Assembly: GCF_947253395.1 (NCBI RefSeq)
Contig: NZ_CAMXYY010000047.1
Coordinates: 1 to 10,962, forward strand
Length of the DNA stretch: 10,962 bases
Direction of reading: 5' to 3'
Origin: an uncultured Olegusella sp.
Lineage (GTDB): Bacteria > Actinomycetota > Coriobacteriia > Coriobacteriales > Atopobiaceae
Every line of letters starts with the position of its first letter. Position 1 is the first letter of the stretch. Positions 1-6,042 of the stretch are shown one piece after another. A program made the translations under genes and the position numbers. The notes beneath the pieces are model-generated. The model was given only the letters and a program-made list of their open reading frames with translations. It ran no database searches and was not told where the DNA came from.

Positions 1-375
1 ATATAGTAGGAAGACAGCACAAGATCAGGATTGCTCTGCTCCATCACATTGAGTAATTCTTCCAGTGCAGAAGGCTCAAGCCAGTCGTTGCCCCGTACAA
101 ACATGAGATACGTACCGCTCAGCTGATCAAGCACACAGTTGAGCACCAGCTGAACATCATCACTTTGATGCAAAATTGTGATTCGAATATCCCTATCTGC
201 CATACGTTCAAGCATGTCGCTTGTACGGTCATCCGAATTTAGATCAACGGCAAGTAATTCGAAATTCTCGCAGGTCTGACGCTGAAGACTTTCGACAGCA
301 CGACAGATGCTGCCGTCCACATTGTGGGCAAGCATCACAATCGAAACTAAGGGCTTGTCAAAAAGCCTGCTCATC
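1..375 (-). CDS. Family-2 glycosyltransferase, N-terminal part, with an apparent +1 frameshift near the start (3' end outside window)
   Basis: The translated body resembles the GT-A fold of family-2 glycosyltransferases, which transfer sugars from nucleotide-sugars in envelope polysaccharide or teichoic-acid synthesis. Visible are a first strand VSIVMLAHN, an SLQRQTCENFELLAVD stretch matching the usual SLLNQT..FELIIVDD, and TYLMFVRGNDWLEPSALEEL matching the usual acceptor-side loop. The only Shine-Dalgarno (GGAG, 387-390) serves the ATG at 373-375. That ATG reads M-S-R-L-F and then TGA, because a run of six T (minus strand, 360-365) puts it one base out of frame with the body, which is open from 371 to the window edge. 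Five T would restore M-S-R-L-F-D-K-P. The metal-binding DxD region (usually DSDD) reads RGND, and VDDGSTD reads VDLNSDD. It could be a decaying gene, a phase-variable or programmed-frameshift gene, or carry a sequencing error. Identity as a GT2 is fairly sure; activity is doubtful. Confidence 0.7.
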
Positions 376-390
376 TATCTGGAAACTCCT

Positions 391-410
391 TTTGAGCACT
401 GACTCAAAAT
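391..410 (-). promoter_or_regulatory. Perfect 7-bp hairpin abutting the glycosyltransferase ribosome-binding site
   Basis: TTTTGAG (391-397) and CTCAAAA (404-410) form a perfect inverted repeat with a 6-base loop. In the mRNA the 3' arm ends directly against the GGAG Shine-Dalgarno at 387-390. The hairpin could reduce ribosome access or protect the leader. No U-run follows, so it is not a terminator. The structure is seen; any regulatory role is inferred. Confidence 0.35.
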
Positions 411-567
411 ACAAACGACACCACAAGCAACAATACCTATGTCATTTTCTACTGTTCTACTATTGATTATCGCGTCTCAAAGAATATATAACAGCAAATC
501 TTGTCGCTGCTCACGGATATTCCAGCAATGTGGATAATGCTTGCACAAATTATGCTCAACTGAGGTA

Positions 568-1332
568 TTACTTAGCTGCTACCTGTGTCCCCAAGGCCTC
601 ATTGAGCTTGTTGGCATCAATAGATTTGGCTTGAGTGCCATCCTTGAGCTTGGCATCAGCAGCAGGAGCCTCACTGCGTGTCAGCTTGTTGATACCAATA
701 GAAAGTGTGCGCTCGGCCAGATCAGTCATCTCAGCAAAAGTCATGTCAGATTTAAGAGACTCCAAAATCTTTGTGGACGAACCAATAAGCGACTGCATAC
801 CAGCATCTTTGATCTGAGCAATATGCTCCCACATATCATCAGTACTCACGATTGCGTGAGATAGGTGTACATTCATCGCGCGTGATAGAGGAGCAATACA
901 TTCCGAGGCACCCACAGCATCAAAGCGAGCAGAAAGTGTTGTATCGCCTTTGTCAGTTGTAAGCTTCGTATCCGCAGGAATACTCACCAAACTGCCTGTG
1001 CCCTTGCTCACATTAATCGATAGCAGCTGAACTGCATGTAGCTTGGGCTTTGCTGCATGGGGATTATCAACCGAGAAAACCAGCACATTGGTAAAGTTAT
1101 CGCTGGAAGCTTTATAGCCCTTGGGCGCTACAATTTCACCTTGCGCCCTGATAGACGTTTTGAGGGCCCTATCACCTAGGTTGACATCGCGATGCGCCAT
1201 AACCCAACTCCAGCGCAGCGAGATAACAAGACCAATGAACACAAATGCAGCCGCAGCACAAGCCAAAATCAAGCCGGCTCTATCACTACGAGGCACATCT
1301 GTGCGCTCAAAGCGCTCGCGCTTGTGCAGCAT
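568..1332 (-). CDS. Membrane-anchored LytR-CpsA-Psr (LCP)-like protein, degenerate
   Basis: This 254-residue protein has a basic cytoplasmic N-terminus (1-19), one membrane segment (about 20-40, LILACAAAAFVFIGL) and an extracytoplasmic domain. Residues 82-170 follow the LCP pattern: NVLVFSVDN, then VQLLSINVSKGTGSLVSIPADT, then an RFDAVGASECIAPLSRAMNVHL helix region and a terminal VSTDD. LCP enzymes attach teichoic acids or polysaccharides to the cell wall using conserved Arg and Asp residues in R-S-D-T and P-R-D-T motifs. Here the first site reads KLHAV and the second PADT, so those residues are missing. An Ala/Lys-rich tail follows. The ATG at 1332 has a GAGGAG Shine-Dalgarno 8 bases upstream. 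It lies 76 bp after truA and before a glycosyltransferase, which fits an envelope role. LCP assignment is likely but the protein is probably not a standard ligase. Confidence 0.6.
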   Translation of the reverse strand: MLHKRERFERTDVPRSDRAGLILACAAAAFVFIGLVISLRWSWVMAHRDVNLGDRALKTSIRAQGEIVAPKGYKASSDNFTNVLVFSVDNPHAAKPKLHAVQLLSINVSKGTGSLVSIPADTKLTTDKGDTTLSARFDAVGASECIAPLSRAMNVHLSHAIVSTDDMWEHIAQIKDAGMQSLIGSSTKILESLKSDMTFAEMTDLAERTLSIGINKLTRSEAPAADAKLKDGTQAKSIDANKLNEALGTQVAAK

Positions 1333-1374
1333 AAAAATCTCCTCGCCTTCATAGCGTACAATTTCTCTTGACTG

Positions 1375-1403
1375 AGTATAGCCGACCTTGCCAGATGTCT
1401 AAC
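1375..1403 (-). promoter_or_regulatory. Candidate promoter for the LCP-like gene
   Basis: On the minus strand a TATACT -10 hexamer (1375-1380, five of six consensus bases) lies in the 76-bp gap between the truA stop and the LCP-like start. A weak -35 (around TTAGAC, 1397-1402) sits about 16 bases upstream. The implied transcript start, about 35 bases before the ATG, is reasonable. The -35 match is poor, so this is tentative. Confidence 0.35.
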
Positions 1404-1408
1404 GATTC

Positions 1409-2242
1409 TTAATCCCAAGGCTTGAGCACGGCTTGCGGATACCTTACTGCGGTAAAGCAGAGCCCTTCTGCAGGTGCTGTAGGGCCCGCTGCGCTGCGAT
1501 TGCGCGCTTGTAGGGCTTTCGCAAGCCAGTCGGGCTCACGATGTCCACGTCCCACTTCCACCAAAGAGCCTGTAATTATGCGCACCATATTGTGCAAAAA
1601 AGCATTACCTGCAACGTCCACCACAACAAGCTGCTCGCCCGCCTCTTCCAGCTGTGACACTTCAAGCTTTGTCACACAGCGTGAGGTAGAGCGCCCTGCT
1701 TCATCAAGAAGAGCAACAGAGCTTGCCTTACAAAAACTGCGAAAATCATGCTCGCCCAGCAGTGCTGTGGCGGCATTATTCATCTGCTCCACATTAAGCG
1801 TGCGTGCGCTACGCAACCACCACGCATGTCCCCATGACAACACGGGGCGCGCATTGCCTACGGCGATGCGATAGCGATAGTGCCGCTCTATGGCATCAAA
1901 TCGAGCTGAGAAACCCGCTGGAGCCTGATAGAGCTCCGCAATAGAAATATCATCCGGGGTTAGCGCGACAAGTGATGCTTTAAGGCGTCTTCCTTGTCGT
2001 TGCAACTCACTGGCATCAGCCAAAAAACTCACATACTGTGCCTGCGCGTGCACGCCTGCATCCGTACGCCCCGCACATTCAAGTTCAATGGGACGTCGTA
2101 GCGCAGTTTCCAGAGCACGTCGCAGCTCACCTGCAACACTGCGCTGTCCTGGTTGCTCAGCAAAGCCAGCAAAGTCTGTTCCTCTATAGCCTAGGCGCAC
2201 AACTATGGTTCCTGCTGCCTCAGTTCCTGCTGCCTCAGTCAT
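1409..2242 (-). CDS. truA: tRNA pseudouridine(38-40) synthase TruA
   Basis: TruA converts uridines 38-40 in the tRNA anticodon arm to pseudouridine. The 277-residue product is close to the family's usual 260-290. The catalytic motif GRTDAGVHA is intact, with nucleophile Asp at residue 61. An early strand VRLGYRGTDFAGF, the central RFDAIERHYRYRI and the C-terminal FLHNMVRIITGSLVEVGRG, which are family hallmarks, are present. I chose the ATG at 2242, preceded by an AGGTGG Shine-Dalgarno, over an upstream start at 2305, because the longer form would translate across the rplQ terminator hairpin. The N-terminus contains an EAAGT duplication from a 15-bp tandem repeat. truA commonly follows rplQ in Gram-positive bacteria. 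No convincing promoter of its own is visible, so terminator read-through may drive it. Confidence 0.95.
   Translation of the reverse strand: MTEAAGTEAAGTIVVRLGYRGTDFAGFAEQPGQRSVAGELRRALETALRRPIELECAGRTDAGVHAQAQYVSFLADASELQRQGRRLKASLVALTPDDISIAELYQAPAGFSARFDAIERHYRYRIAVGNARPVLSWGHAWWLRSARTLNVEQMNNAATALLGEHDFRSFCKASSVALLDEAGRSTSRCVTKLEVSQLEEAGEQLVVVDVAGNAFLHNMVRIITGSLVEVGRGHREPDWLAKALQARNRSAAGPTAPAEGLCFTAVRYPQAVLKPWD
2208..2237 (+). repeat. 15-bp perfect tandem duplication inside the truA start region
   Basis: GTTCCTGCTGCCTCA occurs twice back to back (2208-2222 and 2223-2237). On the coding strand it yields MTEAAGTEAAGT at the TruA N-terminus, ahead of the first conserved strand. Being 15 bp, copy-number change keeps the frame. 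Confidence 0.9.
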
Positions 2243-2283
2243 AGCCCACCTTTTATTCTTGCAAAAGTTTGGTATCTCCAAAT

Positions 2284-2320
2284 GGCAAAAAGGGGCCTGG
2301 CGCAAGTCCAGACCCCTTTG
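2284..2320 (-). terminator. Rho-independent terminator after rplQ
   Basis: Arms AAAGGGG-C-CTGG (2289-2300) and CCAG-A-CCCCTTT (2308-2319) pair around a 7-base loop with one internal mismatch. On the minus strand the stem is followed by a TTTTT run (2287-2291, shared with the stem base). It begins 22 bases past the rplQ stop and lies 46 bases before the truA start, so it should end the infA-rplQ transcript, at least partly. Confidence 0.85.
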
Positions 2321-2341
2321 AACATACCTAAAGCGAAAGCT

Positions 2342-2806
2342 TTACTCAGCTGCCTCGGCGGTCTCCTCGACCTCAGGAGCCTCTTCCTTGGCAGGAGCGG
2401 GCTCAACGACCTTGGTAACCTTAGCGGTAGCCTTGGGGGCAACAGGCTCGGTAACGAGCTCGATGATGACAACCTCAGCGCCATCGCCCTTGCGGGGACC
2501 AAGCTTCATAATACGGGTATAGCCACCATTGCGACCATCCCACTGGCCCTGAGCTGCGCGGTCAAAGACCTCGGCAACAACATTCTTGTCGCCCAGCTTG
2601 GCAATAGCCATGCGGCGAGCGGCAATGTCGCCACGCTTTGCCCAAGTAATGATCTTGTCAACCTCAGGGCGGATAGCCTTGGCGCGCTGATCCAGAGTCT
2701 TAATACGATCGTTAGAAAGTAGGGCGCAAACAAGGCTCTTCTTCATTGCCTTGGTGTGGCTCGCATCGGTACCGAGCTTCATACCCTTCTTTTTATTGTG
2801 TCTCAT
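2342..2806 (-). CDS. rplQ: 50S ribosomal protein L17
   Basis: L17 binds 23S rRNA near the exit-tunnel side of the large subunit. The 154-residue protein starts MRHNKKKGMKLGTDASHTKA, the family signature, and carries the usual RGDIAARRMAIAKLGDKNVV segment and GGYTRIMKLGPRKGDGAE near residues 94-111. The conserved core ends near residue 118. An extra tail of about 36 residues, rich in Ala, Pro, Lys and Glu and ending ETAEAAE, extends it beyond the roughly 120-127 residues of the E. coli form; similar tails are known in actinobacterial L17. The start is the ATG with an AGAGGAG Shine-Dalgarno 10 bases away. It lies 32 bp after rpoA and is the last gene before a terminator. Confidence 0.97.
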   Translation of the reverse strand: MRHNKKKGMKLGTDASHTKAMKKSLVCALLSNDRIKTLDQRAKAIRPEVDKIITWAKRGDIAARRMAIAKLGDKNVVAEVFDRAAQGQWDGRNGGYTRIMKLGPRKGDGAEVVIIELVTEPVAPKATAKVTKVVEPAPAKEEAPEVEETAEAAE

Positions 2807-2838
2807 GGTCTTGCTACTCCTCTAAAAGGTGCGGACGA

Positions 2839-3780
2839 CTAGGCCTTAAGTCCCAGGCCCATATCCTCGAGCTTGTCTTTGACTTCCTCGATGGATTTGA
2901 CGCCAAAGTTGCGAATGTTGAGCAGGTCGTTCTCAGAGAACTCGACAAGCTGGCGCACAGAGTGAATACCAGCACGCTTGAGGCAGTTGTAAGAGCGTAC
3001 AGATAGTTGCAGGCTCTCAATTGCCCTATCGAGGTCGGTGTTGTCCTCTTCCTCTTCACCCGTCGCAAAGATTGAGGTGTCCTCAACAGGCTCCTCCTCA
3101 TCAGTCAGCGTCATGAACGCAGCCATGTGCTGATTGATGATGTTGGCAGCCTCGACAACGGCATCGCGCGGGGAGATCGAGCCATCGGTCTCCACCTCAA
3201 GCACAAGGCGATCGTAGTCGGTATGCTGACCAACGCGGCACGGGGTAACAACCTTGGCACAACGACGAACAGGCGAATACAGAGAGTCAATCGCGATAAC
3301 GCCAATGGAATTATCGTGATCGTTGTCATCGCCCGACACATAGCCGCGACCACAAGCGATGCGCATAGACATCGTAAGGTGCTGGCCTTCGCCGAGATGG
3401 CAAATAACCTGACTCTTGTTGATTAAATCAAACTCAGCAGGAATCTGGAAATCCCCGCCCGTAACGGTCATGGGGCCGTCAACGTTGATGGTGGCAATAG
3501 CCTCATCGCCCGTGCCATTTGCGCGGAACACAAGACCCTTGACGTTAAGAACGATATCGGTGACATCCTCATAGACACCAGGCACGGTGGTGAACTCATG
3601 CTGGACACCATCGATTTTGATTGCCTCGATAGCTGCACCCTCAAGAGAGGAAAGCAGAACACGACGAAGTGAGTTGCCCAGCGTATCGCCATAACCACGC
3701 TCCAGCGGCTCTGCGCTGATACGTGCGAGGTGCTCGCTGATCTCTTCCACCGAAACTTCTGGCCGAATGAACTCGGACAT
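2839..3780 (-). CDS. rpoA: DNA-directed RNA polymerase subunit alpha
   Basis: The alpha subunit dimerises to nucleate RNA polymerase assembly and contacts upstream promoter DNA and activators. The 313-residue protein has an N-terminal domain (about 1-225) containing the dimerisation signature EPLERGYGDTLGNSLRRVLL (residues 24-43) and the VYSPVR-like LYSPVRRCAKV (167-177). A very acidic linker (about 226-250, with EEE and EEEE runs) leads to a C-terminal domain (251-313) holding LSVRSYNCLKRAGI, whose Arg and Asn correspond to the UP-element-binding residues, and the helix-hairpin-helix NIRNFGVKSIEEVKDKL. An AGGAGG Shine-Dalgarno sits 6 bases before the ATG. It follows rpsD by 23 bp in the classic alpha operon order. 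Confidence 0.98.
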   Translation of the reverse strand: MSEFIRPEVSVEEISEHLARISAEPLERGYGDTLGNSLRRVLLSSLEGAAIEAIKIDGVQHEFTTVPGVYEDVTDIVLNVKGLVFRANGTGDEAIATINVDGPMTVTGGDFQIPAEFDLINKSQVICHLGEGQHLTMSMRIACGRGYVSGDDNDHDNSIGVIAIDSLYSPVRRCAKVVTPCRVGQHTDYDRLVLEVETDGSISPRDAVVEAANIINQHMAAFMTLTDEEEPVEDTSIFATGEEEEDNTDLDRAIESLQLSVRSYNCLKRAGIHSVRQLVEFSENDLLNIRNFGVKSIEEVKDKLEDMGLGLKA

Positions 3781-3803
3781 GTAAATCCTCCTGACTTACC
3801 GGT

Positions 3804-4409
3804 TTAACGGGAGTACAGGTTGACGATCTGCTGCGGATCGATTGTCTCGTCATTGACAAGGTCAATCTGATCGCGAGTCGGGACCTGAAGAACGGTGCCA
3901 GACAGCTTCTCGATGTCAACCTCCAGCCAGGCAGGAACAGTCATGTGCTCAGAAGCAATGACTGCCTCCTTGATGGGAAGAAGATCCTTGTACTCAGGAG
4001 CAACTGCGACAACATCGCCAGTCTGAACCTGATAAGAAGGAATATCGACACGCTTACCGTTCACGGTGATGTGACCATGACGGACGGTCTGACGAGCCTC
4101 GCGACGCGTACGAGCAAAGCCGAGACGGAAAACAACGTTGTCCAGACGACTCTCGAGGAGTGCCATCAGGTTGTCACCGGTAATACCCTCAACACGGATT
4201 GCGCGCTTGTAATAAATACGGAACTGCTTCTCAAGAACACCGTAGATAAACTTTGCCTTTTGCTTCTCGCGGAGCTGCAGGCCGTACTCAGACGGCTGGC
4301 GGCGAGACTGCTTGGGCTCACGGTGAGACTTTTTGTTATAACCCATCACCGCGGGATCGATGTCGAGCGCGCGGCACCTCTTGAGGACAGGAGTCCTATC
4401 AACTGCCAT
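3804..4409 (-). CDS. rpsD: 30S ribosomal protein S4
   Basis: S4 is a primary 16S rRNA binder that starts assembly of the small-subunit body and, in many bacteria, autoregulates the alpha operon. The 201-residue protein has an N-terminal segment (1-80) with a single Cys (residue 12), so it is the zinc-free form. The S4 RNA-binding domain (about 87-135) reads SRLDNVVFRLGFARTRREAR, then HGHITVNGKRVDIPSY. The C-terminus QQIVNLYSR matches the family ending. The ATG has an AGGAAGGA Shine-Dalgarno 8 bases upstream and the gene follows rpsK by 18 bp. I did not find a clear S4-binding pseudoknot in the short gaps around rpsM. Confidence 0.97.
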   Translation of the reverse strand: MAVDRTPVLKRCRALDIDPAVMGYNKKSHREPKQSRRQPSEYGLQLREKQKAKFIYGVLEKQFRIYYKRAIRVEGITGDNLMALLESRLDNVVFRLGFARTRREARQTVRHGHITVNGKRVDIPSYQVQTGDVVAVAPEYKDLLPIKEAVIASEHMTVPAWLEVDIEKLSGTVLQVPTRDQIDLVNDETIDPQQIVNLYSR

Positions 4410-4427
4410 TTTGTCTGTCCTTCCTGA

Positions 4428-4829
4428 TTAGTTGCGGCGACGCTTGCGGGGACGGCAACCGTTGTGGGGGATAGGAGTCTTGTCCTGGATACCAGAGACC
4501 TCAAGACCTGCGGCCTGGAGGCTACGAACGGCGGTCTCACGACCCGAACCAGGACCCTTCACAAAAACGGTAACCTTACGCAGGCCGTGCTCCATAGCTG
4601 CCTTGGCGCAAGCCTCTGCTGCCACCTGTGCTGCAAACGGCGTGGACTTACGAGAGCCCTTAAAGCCGACGGTGCCACCAGACTGCCAAGCAATTACGTT
4701 GCCCTGTGCGTCGGTAATCGAAATGATTGTGTTGTTAAAGGTAGACCTAATGTGTGCCTGGCCTACTGCAATGTTCTTGCGGTCCGCACGACGCACGCGC
4801 GTGTTGCGAACGTTTTTCTTCTGCGGCAT
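4428..4829 (-). CDS. rpsK: 30S ribosomal protein S11
   Basis: S11 sits on the small-subunit platform near the mRNA exit and helps form the Shine-Dalgarno-binding region. The 133-residue protein contains AHIRSTFNNTIISITDAQGN (25-44), then WQSGGTVGFKGSRKSTPFAA and VFVKGPGSGRETAVRSL, and ends with TPIPHNGCRPRKRRRN, all typical of the family. It starts 3 bases after the rpsM stop. Its Shine-Dalgarno (GAGGGGA) lies inside the last codons of rpsM, so the two are probably translationally coupled. A long open frame on the opposite strand here is a codon-use shadow. Confidence 0.98.
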   Translation of the reverse strand: MPQKKNVRNTRVRRADRKNIAVGQAHIRSTFNNTIISITDAQGNVIAWQSGGTVGFKGSRKSTPFAAQVAAEACAKAAMEHGLRKVTVFVKGPGSGRETAVRSLQAAGLEVSGIQDKTPIPHNGCRPRKRRRN

Positions 4830-4832
4830 GCG

Positions 4833-5204
4833 TTATCCCCTCTTCTTTCCACCGACCTGACGACGCGGACCCTTGCGGGTGCGTGCGTTGGTGTGGGTGC
4901 GCTGGCCGTTTACAGGAAGGCCCTTGCGGTGACGCAGGCCCTTGTAGCAGCCAATCTCCATCAGACGGGCGATATTCGTACGACGCTCGCGGCGAAGGTC
5001 ACCCTCCGTCGTAAAGTTTGCATCGATGTAATCGCGGATCTTGGTCACCTCGTCTTCTGTAAGGTCTTTAACGCGGGTCTCCTTGGAGATCTCGCAGGCC
5101 TCGCAGATTTTGGTGGCGCTTGTCTGGCCGATGCCATAAAGGTAGGTGAGGCCAACCTCAACGCGCTTGTCACGCGGCAGGTCGACGCCGTTAATACGTG
5201 CCAA
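4833..5204 (-). CDS. rpsM: 30S ribosomal protein S13, TTG start
   Basis: S13 lies in the small-subunit head and contacts P-site tRNA and the large subunit. The 123-residue product begins MARINGVDLPRDKRVEVGLT, matching the family N-terminus. It then has a helix-hairpin-helix TYLYGIGQTSATKI and the signature GLRHRKGLPVNGQRTHTNAR (89-108), followed by a basic tail KGPRRQVGGKKRG. The start codon is TTG, supported by the exact alignment of the N-terminus to known S13 proteins and by a GGGGG Shine-Dalgarno 8 bases upstream, overlapping the rpmJ stop region. It follows rpmJ by 12 bp. A TTG start in a highly expressed ribosomal gene is uncommon and may tune expression relative to its neighbours. Confidence 0.96.
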   Translation of the reverse strand: MARINGVDLPRDKRVEVGLTYLYGIGQTSATKICEACEISKETRVKDLTEDEVTKIRDYIDANFTTEGDLRRERRTNIARLMEIGCYKGLRHRKGLPVNGQRTHTNARTRKGPRRQVGGKKRG

Positions 5205-5216
5205 CTTGTTGCCCCC

Positions 5217-5330
5217 TTAACCTTGACGCTGCTTGTGACGAGGGTTTTCGCAGATTACAAAAACCTTGCCATGGCGGCGTACAATTTTGCACTTATCGCA
5301 CATCTTCTTGACCGAAGGACGTACCTTCAT
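5217..5330 (-). CDS. rpmJ: 50S ribosomal protein L36 (zinc-ribbon form)
   Basis: L36 is the smallest large-subunit protein and binds 23S rRNA near the L7/L12 stalk base. The 37-residue frame reads MKVRPSVKKMCDKCKIVRRH and continues GKVFVICENPRHKQRQG. It keeps the C-x2-C ... C-x4-H zinc ligands (Cys11, Cys14, Cys27, His32), so it is the C+ form rather than the zinc-independent paralogue. The ATG has a GGAAGGA Shine-Dalgarno about 8 bases upstream. It lies 131 bp after infA, the widest gap inside the infA-rplQ unit, and 12 bp before rpsM. Confidence 0.97.
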   Translation of the reverse strand: MKVRPSVKKMCDKCKIVRRHGKVFVICENPRHKQRQG

Positions 5331-5461
5331 TTTGTCTTTCCTTCCGGTAGTGCCGGTCCGAACTATGTCATCGCCCAGCCGCTGGCGTGAATTCCCGGCT
5401 GTGTCCTTGCATGGCTTGGCCTTGGCTGTGGCGAGTCAAGACGTCTGCCCGAACACACTGT

Positions 5462-5680
5462 CTACTTGTAACGGTAGGTAATGCGTCCTTTTGTAAGATC
5501 GTAGGGAGAAATCTCGACGACAACACGGTCGCCGGGCAGAATGCGGATGTAGTTCATCCTAATCTTGCCTGAGATGGTGCACAGAATGGTCTTGCCGTTC
5601 TCGAGCTCGACGTTAAACATTGCATTCGGCAAAGGCTCAACGACCTTGCCTTCTAGCTCGATTGCGTTTTGCTTGCTCAC
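5462..5680 (-). CDS. infA: Translation initiation factor IF-1, GTG start
   Basis: IF-1 occupies the ribosomal A site during initiation. The 72-residue protein is exactly the usual length if it begins at the GTG at 5680: (V/M)SKQNAIELEGKVVEPLPNA, then the OB-fold core with ELENGKTILCTISGKIRMNY, IRILPGDRVVVEISPYDLTKG and RITYRYK. The open frame extends 21 codons upstream, but those residues match nothing in IF-1. The Shine-Dalgarno is imperfect: GAGGAG lies 14 bases before the GTG, and AGGA only 3 bases before, so initiation may be tuned. It is the first gene of the infA-rplQ unit and follows a 700-bp region that contains the repeat array and a candidate promoter. Confidence 0.95.
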   Translation of the reverse strand: MSKQNAIELEGKVVEPLPNAMFNVELENGKTILCTISGKIRMNYIRILPGDRVVVEISPYDLTKGRITYRYK

Positions 5681-5712
5681 CTGTCCTGCTCTCTCCTCGC
5701 CAAATCTCACGA

Positions 5713-5740
5713 CTGTCAGAGTAAAATCGCACAATGACAG
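5713..5740. promoter_or_regulatory. Inverted repeat overlapping the probable infA promoter
   Basis: CTGTCA (5713-5718) and TGACAG (5735-5740) are perfect inverted half-sites separated by 16 bases, so their centres are 22 bp apart, about two helical turns. They bracket the candidate -10 and lie within the proposed promoter spacer. This layout suits a dimeric repressor operator or a leader hairpin. The repeat is seen; the function is inferred. Confidence 0.35.
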
Positions 5741-5750
5741 CAATAGTCAA
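5720..5750 (-). promoter_or_regulatory. Candidate infA promoter
   Basis: On the minus strand a TTGACT -35 (5745-5750) is followed after 19 bases by a TTTACT -10 (5720-5725). The implied start lies about 30 bases upstream of the infA GTG. The spacer is longer than ideal and the -10 matches only four of six bases, but a promoter is expected here because a strong terminator separates map from infA. Confidence 0.4.
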
Positions 5751-5803
5751 TAATAATCGCCTCTGCAACTAAAGTCGAGCTATCCCCCTCTGTTCTGCAA
5801 AGT

Positions 5804-5833
5804 CTTGCGCGAATTTCACAAACTATTCGCAAG
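5804..5833. repeat. Imperfect inverted repeat upstream of infA
   Basis: CTTGCGCGAAT (5804-5814) and ATTCGCAAG (5825-5833) pair over 9 bp with a two-base bulge and a 10-base loop. It lies between the infA promoter region and the 24-bp repeat array. A T-rich stretch follows on the plus strand, but no plus-strand gene precedes it, so terminator use is doubtful. Confidence 0.35.
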
Positions 5834-5909
5834 CTTTCTGTTTTTGAGTCTATTTTCGTGGGCAAGCGTCACGTTCGACTGGCGGGAGATTATGCCACTC
5901 TAGGCCAAG

Positions 5910-6005
5910 TGCCAAAAGCCACGTTGCGTTTCATGTCCCTCTAGGCCGGGTGCCAAACGCCACGTTCTACTTCACTTTTTTTACCAAAAGCCACGTTTCA
6001 TTTCA
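5910..6005 (-). repeat. Left arm of the array: three inverted copies
   Basis: Copies at 5910-5933, 5951-5974 and 5982-6005 read on the minus strand. The outer copy and the one next to it are each preceded by a linker containing GGCCTAGAG or GGCC, at CTCTAGGCC 5898-5906 and 5939-5947, exactly 41 bp apart. The linker between the two inner copies is only 7 bases. Confidence 0.85.
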
Positions 6006-6042
6006 CGCAAGAAAAATTTACCTGCGGAAACGTCAGGGCTTT

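Noticed and set aside
376..567. Promoter for the glycosyltransferase gene (GATAAT near 467-472 on the minus strand)
   Set aside because: The best -35 (TTGCTG) is 20 bases away, too far to support a call, and there is no clear terminator after the LCP-like gene.
2243..2305. Longer TruA start at 2305
   Set aside because: The extra residues lie over the rplQ terminator hairpin and lack a family match; the ATG at 2242 has a ribosome-binding site.
4464..5390. Long plus-strand open frame (308 codons) opposite rpsK, rpsM and rpmJ
   Set aside because: It is antisense to three unmistakable ribosomal protein genes, and its product resembles nothing known to me.
5331..5461. A 14-codon minus-strand frame or internal promoter between infA and rpmJ
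   Set aside because: A TTGACT is present, but no acceptable -10 follows and the short frame has no ribosome-binding site. I see only weak GC-rich hairpins here.
5681..5743. Longer IF-1 start at 5743
   Set aside because: It adds 21 residues unrelated to IF-1 and overlaps the candidate promoter; the GTG at 5680 gives the standard 72 residues.
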